The notes beneath the pieces were generated by a model. That model had not been told where the DNA came from. It ran no database searches and saw only the letters and a program-made list of their open reading frames with translations. Shown piece by piece: positions 1 to 7,253 of a stretch of 21,994 bases of DNA. The position numbers were made by a program, and so were the translations under genes. The stretch spans positions 1 to 21,994 of the forward strand of contig JBBRHH010000027.1 of assembly GCA_038222915.1 (NCBI GenBank), written 5' to 3'. This DNA comes from JBBRHH01 sp038222915 (GTDB taxonomy: Bacteria; Planctomycetota; Phycisphaerae; Tepidisphaerales; Tepidisphaeraceae). Within the stretch, counting starts at the first letter, position 1; every line of letters starts with the position of its first letter.

Positions 1-1021
1 CGCCGTGCAGTTGCATCATCTGCCCGCGCGCAAGTGACTGGGATCGAGCGAGGAGCGCGGCAGACTTTTCGTCGACGCTGGCCATCGCGGTCTTTTCGTC
101 GTCGGTGAGGGTGAGGATGCGGAGGTTCAGGATTTCGTCGATCTCGAGGGAGTCGAACAACTCGCCGGGGCTTTCGGGGGCCAGCTGTGGGTAATCGTAG
201 AGGATGATGGGCGATGAGAGCATAGTGTCGGTTTCGGTGCCTTCGCCGACGAGGACCGGGTATGCGCCGATGTTCTGGCAGTTGTTGGCGGCGTCTTTGT
301 ACTGGGGCGGCGGGTCCATGAGGGAGACGAAGAGGCCGCCGGTGATGCCGAGGATGGTGTGCGTTGAGACGAAGGAGTGGAGCATTGCTTCGTCGCGGGT
401 CATGCCGGAAGCGCTTTGGAGGGGGGTGCGGTTGATGATGCTGACGGTCAACTGGATGAGGCCGGCTTGTACTTCGCGGGCGGCGATTTCGATTGAGCCC
501 TGGATGAACTGTTGTTCACGAATCAGCAGGGCGACGATCTGGTTGGCCTCGTTGCGGACAGGTTCGGTGGAGCTATTGGTGGGAAATTCGAAGTAGTGGC
601 GGTGTGTTGCGTGGATTAACGCGTGAAGATCCTGCGGCGCGATGCAGACTTCGCGCTCGATTGATTCCTGCCAGGTGTGGTACTGCTTTGAACCGACCTG
701 CAGCGATTCGACAATGCTTCCCGCGGGCGCGGCGTTGGCCGGGAGCTCGGACATTGGTTCATCGAGCTTGAAGACGTTGCGGGTCAGCGGCTGGAGAAAT
801 CTCACTTTGATTTCAATGGCCGCGTTGTCGCCGGCCTCAACGAGGCACTGCGTCTGCATCATCCAGGCGTCGGAGTTTTTGTGGGCGACGCTGTATGTTT
901 CCGGGACGAGGCCGCCGAAAGTCCAGCGCTGTCGGTTCTTGATCGATGGCCGGTAGGGGTAGAGCATGTACCCTTCGTACAGGACGGCGTGAGCGATTTT
1001 TTCGACGACGGCGTCGTTCAT
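1..1021 (-). CDS. Hydrogenase-operon conserved hypothetical protein, 3' end cut by window edge
   Basis: I translated the minus strand from the ATG at 1021 to the window edge and found 340 uninterrupted codons, with the stop lying outside the window. The protein begins MNDAVVEKIAHAVLYEGYML and continues with YPYRPS and RWTFGG motifs. It has no signal peptide or membrane segment in the visible part and looks like a soluble mixed alpha/beta protein. Its ATG overlaps the TGA of the preceding DUF6084-like gene (ATGA at 1018-1021), so the two are probably translationally coupled. I do not recognise a biochemical function. Genes of this look accompany group 1h hydrogenase loci as far as I recall, which suggests a role in assembly or electron transfer, but that is inference. 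The frame is secure; the function is open. Confidence 0.85.
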   Translation of the reverse strand, partial: MNDAVVEKIAHAVLYEGYMLYPYRPSIKNRQRWTFGGLVPETYSVAHKNSDAWMMQTQCLVEAGDNAAIEIKVRFLQPLTRNVFKLDEPMSELPANAAPAGSIVESLQVGSKQYHTWQESIEREVCIAPQDLHALIHATHRHYFEFPTNSSTEPVRNEANQIVALLIREQQFIQGSIEIAAREVQAGLIQLTVSIINRTPLQSASGMTRDEAMLHSFVSTHTILGITGGLFVSLMDPPPQYKDAANNCQNIGAYPVLVGEGTETDTMLSSPIILYDYPQLAPESPGELFDSLEIDEILNLRILTLTDDEKTAMASVDEKSAALLARSQSLARGQMMQLHG

Positions 1022-1665
1022 TTGGCGACCTCCTCGTCGACCGGCGGCAAGAGGCTTTCGAGTGTTTGTTCCCAGGTGGCTAGGCCGCGGCGGGTCTTGT
1101 ATTCGAGCAATCGGTCGAAGACGTCTTTGTGAAGGGAGAGCCACGCCTCGTTGGGATAGTAGTGGTTCATCATGTCCTTCCAGACCTGGACTGGAAGGCG
1201 GTAGACAGCCTCTTTTTCCCAGGAGATTTGGGCGATCTGCAATCCGCCGTCGCTTCCCGAATGGAAGACGGTGCCGCTGAAGAGGAGGGTGAGGGGAACT
1301 TCGCCATCGTCCAGGGCGGCGAAATATTTGGTGGCGGCGACGTTGAAGTCGAAGGTGCAGGGGACGGGCATGTCGACGAGGGTCGTTTGGGTGAAGGGCG
1401 GGAGTGTGACGGTGGTGTGCGTCCAGAGCATGCTGCGGAGGGTCTGGCCCCAGCGGTGGGGTTCGCCGAAGAGGTCGCTCAGGCGCGGTTGTTCGGTTTC
1501 GGAGTAGCGGCGGCGGGTGGGTTCGATGCGGATCTGGCAACGGAGGGCGACCGATTGAATGGGTGTCGCATCGGCGCTGTTGACGCGAAGCTTGAAGACT
1601 AGCATCGGCGCGGCGGCGTACGCGAGCGCCTCGGCCGACTCTACCTGGAAGGAGAGGTCAGGCAT
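1018..1665 (-). CDS. DUF6084-like hydrogenase-associated protein
   Basis: This is a 215-residue soluble protein starting MPDLSFQVESAEALAYAAAP. The frame extends upstream to an ATG at 1791, but I chose the ATG at 1665. It has a GGGAGG ribosome-binding site five bases upstream, and the longer form would add 42 low-complexity Ala/Ser/Pro/Arg residues that merely shadow the neighbouring gene. The body is beta-rich, with a WGQTLRSMLWTHTTVTLPPF stretch and a Trp/Tyr-rich C-terminal half. It resembles the DUF6084 family, which I associate with actinobacterial-type hydrogenase clusters; no function is established that I know of. It overlaps the upstream DUF5947-like gene by 8 bases and the downstream gene by 4. 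The family name comes from recognition, not a search. Confidence 0.85.
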   Translation of the reverse strand: MPDLSFQVESAEALAYAAAPMLVFKLRVNSADATPIQSVALRCQIRIEPTRRRYSETEQPRLSDLFGEPHRWGQTLRSMLWTHTTVTLPPFTQTTLVDMPVPCTFDFNVAATKYFAALDDGEVPLTLLFSGTVFHSGSDGGLQIAQISWEKEAVYRLPVQVWKDMMNHYYPNEAWLSLHKDVFDRLLEYKTRRGLATWEQTLESLLPPVDEEVAK

Positions 1666-2299
1666 GTGGGCCTCCCGACGAGCGGGCTTTCTGGCTGGCG
1701 AAGAAGGCGTTGATTTCGCGCCAGACTTCGGTGCCGCCTGACAGGCCGCGCCAGTGTGTGCGGATGAGGCCGACGAGTTTGTAGCATTCATCGATGGGGA
1801 CGCGGTAATAGTCGCGGGTTGGGCCGACGCGATTCACGAGGAGTGCTTCGACGTCGGGTTCCAGCTTGCCGAGCACTGAATTCTCGGCGGCTAGTTCCTG
1901 CCACGCTTCCAAGGGGAGGAGCGATTCGGTTGCACCGGCCGGGCCGGGATACATGGCGATCACGCGCTTGCTTGCTTCGTGGGTGTAGAAGAAGGCGAGC
2001 TGGATGGGAATGTGAAGGCTGTCCCACTGGACGTCGGTCATGGCGAACTGCGGCAGATATTGAATGCGCCTTGGCACGCGGCGAAAGCGCCGGAGGTCGG
2101 GTGTGCTGAAGAGCATTGCACAGGCATCACACGCACAGGCCAAATGGCGGCTGTCGAGGTTGAGGAGGTGCGGGTGCTCCGGGCCGAGTTCCTTCGCACA
2201 GAGCTCGCACCGCTCCTTGACTGCCTGGCGCACGAAGCGGCGGATGTTCGCAAGCGGGCTGCGGGGTGCGGCGGCGGGCATGTCGGGGAAGTTGTTCAT
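1658..2299 (-). CDS. DUF5947-like hydrogenase-associated zinc-knuckle protein
   Basis: This 213-residue soluble protein has a Cys-rich N-terminal third: C31-x2-C34, then a C55/C57/C60 group next to H52. The arrangement suggests a zinc ribbon or another metal site. The remainder, including IQYLPQFAMTDVQWDSLHIP and a C-terminal helical segment, looks like the DUF5947 family, which accompanies group 1h hydrogenases as far as I recall. The ATG at 2299 is 12 bases after the stop of the 66-residue gene and has no good Shine-Dalgarno sequence, so it may depend on translational coupling. Its 3' end overlaps the next gene by 8 bases. Roles in cofactor insertion, subunit maturation or electron transfer are possible; none is shown by the sequence. 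Confidence 0.85.
   Translation of the reverse strand: MNNFPDMPAAAPRSPLANIRRFVRQAVKERCELCAKELGPEHPHLLNLDSRHLACACDACAMLFSTPDLRRFRRVPRRIQYLPQFAMTDVQWDSLHIPIQLAFFYTHEASKRVIAMYPGPAGATESLLPLEAWQELAAENSVLGKLEPDVEALLVNRVGPTRDYYRVPIDECYKLVGLIRTHWRGLSGGTEVWREINAFFASQKARSSGGPHA
1671..1676 (-). promoter_or_regulatory. Ribosome-binding site deciding the 1665 start
   Basis: Read on the minus strand this is GGGAGG, five bases before the ATG at 1665. It lies inside the 3' end of the DUF5947-like gene and supports the shorter start of the DUF6084-like protein over the upstream ATG at 1791. Confidence 0.65.
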
Positions 2300-2311
2300 T
2301 GGTTTAGCGCT

Positions 2312-2512
2312 TTACGCGGGCGGCAGGAATGGCATCCTCGGATCGATCGGGCCTGACGCGGTTGGATTGATGCTGGTGGAGTCGCGCGCCGTGCGATACG
2401 AACGCGAGCCGCGCTCGCGCCGGCCGGGCTCGGGGCCTTTGTTGGTGACGAGCTCTTCGCCTTTGTTGGTTCCTTTGACATGTGTCGGATGCGGGGGTTT
2501 TTGATCAAACAT
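2312..2512 (-). CDS. Small (66 aa) hydrogenase-operon protein, probably disordered
   Basis: This short gene starts at the ATG at 2512, with GAGGTG at 2518-2523 as ribosome-binding site five bases upstream. The product is rich in Gly, Pro, Lys, Arg and Glu, with KGTNKGEELVTNKGPEPGR near the N-terminus, a YRTARDST segment and a C-terminus of PIDPRMPFLPPA. It has no hydrophobic core, Cys or membrane segment, so it is probably unstructured until bound to a partner. It lies 35 bases after the Nfu gene and 12 bases before the DUF5947-like gene. The competing frame at 2296-2520 has no comparable ribosome-binding site and a less protein-like composition. Its position suggests a hydrogenase-specific tether, chaperone or linker peptide; this is inference. 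Confidence 0.75.
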   Translation of the reverse strand: MFDQKPPHPTHVKGTNKGEELVTNKGPEPGRRERGSRSYRTARDSTSINPTASGPIDPRMPFLPPA

Positions 2513-2547
2513 TTGAACACCTCATTCGGCTGAAATTAAACAACGGG

Positions 2548-3126
2548 CTAAACCGCTTCGGCAACGGGACGATGGCTGATGCCCAGCGGCACGAAACCAG
2601 AGGGCGCGACGGGCTTGGGTTCTTCGACGACACCTTCCACGCGCAGCGACGTGACATCCGGCGCGGCCGCGTAGATGGCTTCTTCGATCGCGGTCTTGAG
2701 CGTTACCTGCGACGACGGACATCCGTGACAACTGCCTTCGAGGCGCAGTTGGACTCCGCCGTCGCTGGTGATGCGGATCAACTCGACGTTGCCGCCGTGG
2801 GATGCGAGGTAGGGGCGCACCTTTTCGAGCGCGCCGCGGATGCGGGTGTCGAGATCGAGGGGATGCAATCCATGCAAGAGAAGCAGGCCGCTGACGAACT
2901 CCTCGTTGGCGAGGGTGTTCAGCATTCTGTTTCCCGACTCGCCTGCCTGCGCAAGCTGTTCCAGAACGCGAGAAAGGCCGGCCCCGTGCATTTCCAGAAG
3001 CGTTTCGACAATCTGCCGCGTGGTGACGCGGGCCGCTTCGTCCGGGAACGAATCGATCTCGCCAAGGAGCGCCTCGAGCCGGCCGATGCGTTCCTGAAAT
3101 TCCTTGTCATCGTTCGCAGTCGTCAT
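2548..3126 (-). CDS. NifU-like (Nfu) Fe-S protein of the hydrogenase operon
   Basis: This 192-residue cytoplasmic protein has a C-terminal NifU-like domain (about residues 90-165) with the cluster-binding pair C133-x2-C136 in GSCHGCPSSQVTLKTAIEEA. The N-terminal 90 residues are helical and are not part of classical Nfu; they may dock to the hydrogenase. Nfu proteins carry or transfer a [4Fe-4S] cluster. Here the likely client or partner is the Fe-S-rich small subunit, or the protein may act as an electron carrier for it. The start at 3126 has GGAG five bases upstream, and the gene begins 33 bases after the hhyL stop. Nfu-type proteins are a known companion of group 1h hydrogenases. About 25 residues after the domain form a Pro/Val-rich tail. 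Confidence 0.9.
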   Translation of the reverse strand: MTTANDDKEFQERIGRLEALLGEIDSFPDEAARVTTRQIVETLLEMHGAGLSRVLEQLAQAGESGNRMLNTLANEEFVSGLLLLHGLHPLDLDTRIRGALEKVRPYLASHGGNVELIRITSDGGVQLRLEGSCHGCPSSQVTLKTAIEEAIYAAAPDVTSLRVEGVVEEPKPVAPSGFVPLGISHRPVAEAV

Positions 3127-3159
3127 TGAAACTCCAAAGAAGCGAAAGTGCGCTGGGCT

Positions 3160-4962
3160 CTATTTCTGCACGCCAAACATGGGCGCGTGACGCTGCTCGA
3201 TCGTCTTGCCGTTGCCCAGATACATATGCACGCCGCAGGGGAGGCACGGGTCGAAGCTGCGGACGGCGCGCATGATGTCGATGCCCTTGAATTTGTCCGG
3301 GCCGTTCTCTTCGAAGATCGGCGTGTTTTGCACGGCATCCTCGTAGGGGCCGGGCGTTCCGTAGCTATCGCGCGGCGTCGCGTTCCAGGGGGTGGGCGGA
3401 TACGGGTGATAGTTAGCGATCTTGCCGTCGCGGATGACCACGTGATGCGAGAGCACGCCACGCACGGCCTCGTGGAAGCCGCAGCCAATCGCTTCGTCCG
3501 GGACCTTGAACTCGGCCCAGGTTTGCGTGCGGCCGGCGTAGACCTCGGCCATCGCCTTCTCGACAAAGTAGAGGGCGGCGGCGGCGGCATAGGCCTGGAA
3601 ATACGACCGGGCGCGATTGCGTTCGATCGCGTTGCTCCATTGCGGAATCTTCCATTCAAACTCGACTTCCGGTTTCAGCGCTGTTTTGGGCAGAGTGATC
3701 TTGACGCTGTTGCCGGTTGCCTTGATGTAGCCGATGTCGACGAGGCCGGCGAGCGCGGTTGACCAGAGGCGGGCGATGGGGCCGCCGCCGGTGTCGAGGG
3801 GAAGATGATCGCCGGTACGCTTGTCGTACCAGCGCGGACACATGACCCAGCTGTATTTGTCGTTGAAGTCGCGCTTCTGCGGCCTGGGGATGGTGGTCTG
3901 ATTCCACGGATGGCGCTTGTCGACCGGATTGCCGAGCGGGTCGTTCTTTACAAAGACCTCGCCGCTGTCGGCCCAGTCCTGGTAGAAGGAGTGGCCGAGC
4001 AGGATGCGGATGCCGAGATTGATGTCGACGAGATCGTGGGTGATGGCTTTGCCGTCGACGATGATGCCCGGCGTCACGAACATGTTCTTGCCCCAGTTGC
4101 TCATATTGCGATAGGTGTAATCGCAGGTATTGGGGTCGTTGAACGCGCCCCAACAGCCGAGCAGAATCCGCCGCCGGCCGACTTCTTCATAGCCCGGCAG
4201 CGCCTCGTAGAAGAAGTTAAACAGATCGTCGTGCAGCGGGACCACTTTCTTCATGAACTCGATATAGCGCATCAGGCGGGTGAGAAAATCGGTGAATATC
4301 TGGATTGTGGGAACCGTGCCGACGCCGCCGGGATAGAGGGTGGAGGGGTGGACGTGGCGGCCTTCCATGAGGCAGAACATCTCGCGCGTGTAGCGGCTGA
4401 CGTGCAGCGTTTCGCGATAGAACTCGCCGGTGAACGGGTTCAGCGCGGTCATGATATCGCTGATGCGTTTGTAGCCGTGATCGGCCGCGTGGGGGCATTC
4501 TGTGCGGAGGGCTTTTTCCCAGACGCTAGGGTTGGTTTCGCGGACCATCTGCTCGCAGTAATCGACGCCCACCAGGTTGTCCTGATAGATGTTGTGGTCG
4601 AACATGTACTCGGCGGCCTCGCCGAGATTGATGATCCACTCGCCCAGCGGCGGCGTCTTCACGCCAAACGCCATGTTCTGCGCATAGACAGCGCAGGTGG
4701 CGTGGTTGTCGCCGCAGATGCCGCAGATGCGGCTGGTGATGAAGTGGGCGTCGCGCGGATCCTTCCCCTTCATGAAGATACTGTAGCCACGGAAGATGGA
4801 CGAGGTGCTGTAACACTCGGCCACCTTTTTGTTCGCAAAGTCGATCTTGGTGTAGATGCCAAGGCTTCCGACGATGCGTGTGATCGGATCCCAGGACATC
4901 TCGACCAGTTTGCCGTGCTCTGTTTTCGCTTTGGTCTCTGGATCATTGAACGTGGTGGTCAT
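3160..4962 (-). CDS. hhyL: [NiFe] hydrogenase large subunit, group 1h high-affinity type
   Basis: This 600-residue catalytic subunit oxidises H2 at the NiFe(CN)2CO site. The N-terminal L1 motif is RICGICGDNHATC (C80, C83) and the C-terminal L2 motif is SFDPCLPCGVHMYLG (C573, C576, H579). The GDNHATC and DPCLPCGVHMY wording is characteristic of group 1h/actinobacterial-type enzymes, which scavenge trace H2. Maturation should remove the 21 residues after H579, which requires a protease not seen in this window. The start at 4962 has an AGGAG ribosome-binding site at 4970-4974. The stop of hhyS is 24 bases upstream, so the subunits are coexpressed. There is no signal sequence. The family assignment is secure; the subgroup rests on motif recognition. 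Confidence 0.97.
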   Translation of the reverse strand: MTTTFNDPETKAKTEHGKLVEMSWDPITRIVGSLGIYTKIDFANKKVAECYSTSSIFRGYSIFMKGKDPRDAHFITSRICGICGDNHATCAVYAQNMAFGVKTPPLGEWIINLGEAAEYMFDHNIYQDNLVGVDYCEQMVRETNPSVWEKALRTECPHAADHGYKRISDIMTALNPFTGEFYRETLHVSRYTREMFCLMEGRHVHPSTLYPGGVGTVPTIQIFTDFLTRLMRYIEFMKKVVPLHDDLFNFFYEALPGYEEVGRRRILLGCWGAFNDPNTCDYTYRNMSNWGKNMFVTPGIIVDGKAITHDLVDINLGIRILLGHSFYQDWADSGEVFVKNDPLGNPVDKRHPWNQTTIPRPQKRDFNDKYSWVMCPRWYDKRTGDHLPLDTGGGPIARLWSTALAGLVDIGYIKATGNSVKITLPKTALKPEVEFEWKIPQWSNAIERNRARSYFQAYAAAAALYFVEKAMAEVYAGRTQTWAEFKVPDEAIGCGFHEAVRGVLSHHVVIRDGKIANYHPYPPTPWNATPRDSYGTPGPYEDAVQNTPIFEENGPDKFKGIDIMRAVRSFDPCLPCGVHMYLGNGKTIEQRHAPMFGVQK

Positions 4963-4986
4963 GGCGAGGCTCCTAATGGTCTGATC

Positions 4987-6111
4987 TCATCGGGGCAACA
5001 TGGTGTTCTCGACGCGGGTCGGTGCGTGTACGTATGTCGTTGGACGATAACCCGTGGTGAGCTGGTGACCCGGTTGGCGCCACCTGGGCTCCTTGTTGGA
5101 AGTGTGATTCGTAATCGCCCGCAGCCTGCGGATCACCGCGCCGTAGGTTCGCACCCACGCACTGGACAGCTTGGCCCCCGGGGGTTCGTCCATGAACGGC
5201 ATGAATTTGTCGGGGAAACCGGGCATGGTGCAGCCGATGCAGATGCCGCCGACATTCGGGCAGCCGCCGATGCCGGCCATCCAGCCGCGCTTGGTGACAT
5301 TGCAGTTTACGACCGGCCCCCAGCAGCCGATTTTTACGAGGCATTTGGGTGATCCGTACTCGTGGGCAAAGTCGCCCTGTTCGTAATATCCTGCGCGGTC
5401 GCACCCTTCGTGAACGGTCTTCCCGAACAGCCAGGTTGGCCGAAGCTTTTCGTCCAGTGGAATCATCGGCGCGAGTCCCGCTGCCTGATACAGCAGGTAT
5501 AGAAGTGTCTCCATGAAATTGTCGGGTTGCACCGGGCAGCCGGGAACATTTACGATCGGAATCCCGGCCTTGGATCGCCAGTTCCAACCCAGGTAATCGG
5601 CAACGCCCATCGCGCCGGTCGGATTGCCCTGCATGGCGTGAATGCCGCCGTACGCGGCGCACGTGCCGGCGCAGACGATGGCGAGCGCCTTTGGGGCAAG
5701 CCGATCGATCCATTCACAAGTGGTGATCGGCTGCCCGGTCTGTTTGTCTGTACCGAGCGCGGCCCAATAGCCCTCGCTCTTGATGCTTTCGTTCGGGATT
5801 GATCCCTCGATCACCAGCACGAACGGATCGAGCCGCCCCTCCTCGGCCTGATACCAGTATTTCATGAATTCGTCGCCGACCTCGTAGGCCAGCACCGGGT
5901 TGTGCAGGTGGACTTTTGGCAGGCCCGGGATGGCACCCATGACGACGTCTTCGATGCTCGGCTGTGTCGCGGCCGTGATGGAGACTGAATCGCCATCACA
6001 ACTCAAGCCGGCCGTAATCCAAAGTACATGCACTTCCTTGACGGCGGGCTCTTTGGTGACCTTGCTCCCGGTGGAGGCGGGATGCCGTTCGGGGGTAATC
6101 GGTTGCACCAT
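4987..6111 (-). CDS. hhyS: [NiFe] hydrogenase small subunit, group 1h, CxxD proximal cluster
   Basis: This 374-residue electron-transfer subunit passes electrons from the NiFe site through Fe-S clusters. The proximal-cluster motif near the N-terminus reads LSCDGD, with C38 and D41 where standard small subunits have CxxC. The other probable proximal ligands are C147 or C151 and C192. Distal-type ligands are H234, C237, C257 and C263, followed by C270, C284, C291 and C294 for a medial cluster. An Asp ligand at the proximal cluster is known from the actinobacterial-type hydrogenase of Ralstonia eutropha. There is no twin-arginine signal or C-terminal membrane helix, so the enzyme should sit in or face the cytoplasm. 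The ATG at 6111 has AGGAGT at 6117-6122. The last 40 residues are a basic, Pro/Thr-rich tail of unknown role. Confidence 0.97.
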   Translation of the reverse strand: MVQPITPERHPASTGSKVTKEPAVKEVHVLWITAGLSCDGDSVSITAATQPSIEDVVMGAIPGLPKVHLHNPVLAYEVGDEFMKYWYQAEEGRLDPFVLVIEGSIPNESIKSEGYWAALGTDKQTGQPITTCEWIDRLAPKALAIVCAGTCAAYGGIHAMQGNPTGAMGVADYLGWNWRSKAGIPIVNVPGCPVQPDNFMETLLYLLYQAAGLAPMIPLDEKLRPTWLFGKTVHEGCDRAGYYEQGDFAHEYGSPKCLVKIGCWGPVVNCNVTKRGWMAGIGGCPNVGGICIGCTMPGFPDKFMPFMDEPPGAKLSSAWVRTYGAVIRRLRAITNHTSNKEPRWRQPGHQLTTGYRPTTYVHAPTRVENTMLPR

Positions 6112-6126
6112 GATGGACTCCTGTCT

Positions 6127-6146
6127 TCGCCCACAGTCGCGGGCGA
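6127..6146 (-). promoter_or_regulatory. Inverted repeat between hypE and hhyS
   Basis: TCGCCC at 6127-6132 and GGGCGA at 6141-6146 form a six-pair GC-rich stem with an eight-base loop. It lies in the 43-base hypE-hhyS gap, a few bases before the hhyS ribosome-binding site. There is no U-run after it, so it is not a typical terminator. It could be an mRNA stability or processing element raising expression of the structural genes above the hyp genes. It could also be a chance repeat. Confidence 0.35.
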
Positions 6147-6154
6147 CATGTTTG

Positions 6155-7240
6155 TCAGCAGATCCTTGGCAACTGTTCGCCGGTAAGCAGGGTTACCACC
6201 CGCTCGCCGCCGATCAGTGTTTTTTGAATGACCATGCCCGGATGTTCGTCCACAACCTCAGCGATCAACGCCGAATTGCGCCCCAGCGGATGCCCGCGCA
6301 TTACGGTCAGCAAACGATCGGCAGCGTCGGCGGGCACAACCGCGATCAGCTTTCCCTCATTGGCCACATACAATGGATCAAGTCCCAGCATTTCGCATGC
6401 CCCGCGCACCTCAGGCCGTAACGGCAGCGCAGACTCATTTAATCTGACACCGACCTTCGACGCGTCGGCCAATTCGTTCAGCGCACTGGACAAACCGCCG
6501 CGGGTTGGGTCGCGCATGCAGCGAATCGTCGGGCATGCATCGAGCATCACCCGCGTCAGGTCGGCGAGGGACGCGGAATCACTCTCCAGCACCGTTTCAA
6601 ACTCAATTCCCTCCCGAACTGACATGATGGCAATTCCATGATCGCCGATTGTGCCGGAGACGATAATGCGATCGCCCGGCCGGGCGGAGCTGATGGAGAG
6701 CGATCGTCCTTCTGGCACAATGCCGATGCCGGATGTCGTAATAAATATCTGATCCCCTTTGCCGCGATCGACGACCTTGGTATCGCCGGTGACGAGCGTC
6801 ACGCCCGCTTCGTCACATGCTTCCCGCATGGAGGTGACAATGCGCTTCAGATCTTCCAGCGGCAGACCTTCTTCCAGAATAAAGGCGGCCGAGAGAAACA
6901 TCGGCGTTGCTCCGCCGACGGCAAGATCGTTGACCGTTCCATGAACTGCCAGCCGGCCGATGTCACCGCCGGGAAAAAAAATCGGCCGAACGACGAAAGA
7001 ATCGGTTGTGAAGGCGAGTTTCGTGGGCGTGGTCCCCGCATGGCCATTGATGCTCAGGGTGGCCTGGTCTTCGAGTGCGGAGAGGACTTTGTTATTGAAT
7101 CCGGGGACGAAAATACGATGAATGAGCTCACCGGTCAGGCTTCCGCCGCTGCCGTGGCCGAGCAGGATCCGGTCGTATTGGGACTTGGGAACCGGACAGG
7201 TGCTGAAAAGGGCGGGGTCAATGGCACTGACGGTCGACAT
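6155..7240 (-). CDS. hypE: HypE, carbamoyl dehydratase for hydrogenase cyanide ligands
   Basis: This 361-residue maturation enzyme of the PurM/AIR-synthase fold ends in the diagnostic PRIC, whose terminal Cys accepts the carbamoyl group from HypF. ATP-dependent dehydration then gives the thiocyanate that supplies CN to iron. Visible motifs include GHGSGG near the N-terminus, TTDSFVV, GDTKVV and RDPTRGG. The frame extends to an ATG at 7276, but that start would overlap the SIS gene by 23 bases. I chose the ATG at 7240 (MSTVSAIDPALF), which lies 13 bases after the SIS gene stop and has AAGGA upstream. The gene precedes hhyS by 43 bases. Family recognition is secure. Confidence 0.96.
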   Translation of the reverse strand: MSTVSAIDPALFSTCPVPKSQYDRILLGHGSGGSLTGELIHRIFVPGFNNKVLSALEDQATLSINGHAGTTPTKLAFTTDSFVVRPIFFPGGDIGRLAVHGTVNDLAVGGATPMFLSAAFILEEGLPLEDLKRIVTSMREACDEAGVTLVTGDTKVVDRGKGDQIFITTSGIGIVPEGRSLSISSARPGDRIIVSGTIGDHGIAIMSVREGIEFETVLESDSASLADLTRVMLDACPTIRCMRDPTRGGLSSALNELADASKVGVRLNESALPLRPEVRGACEMLGLDPLYVANEGKLIAVVPADAADRLLTVMRGHPLGRNSALIAEVVDEHPGMVIQKTLIGGERVVTLLTGEQLPRIC

Positions 7241-7253
7241 GTTTTGCTGTTCC

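Noticed and set aside
1666..1791. Upstream extension of the DUF6084-like protein to the ATG at 1791
   Set aside because: The added 42 residues are Ala/Ser/Pro-rich and run through the DUF5947-like gene; the ATG at 1665 has a better ribosome-binding site and gives the expected short overlap.
3805..5352. A 515-residue plus-strand open frame opposite hhyL and hhyS
   Set aside because: It is a long stop-free shadow of two well-identified hydrogenase genes, with Asp/Val/Ala-rich low-information sequence and no recognisable motif.
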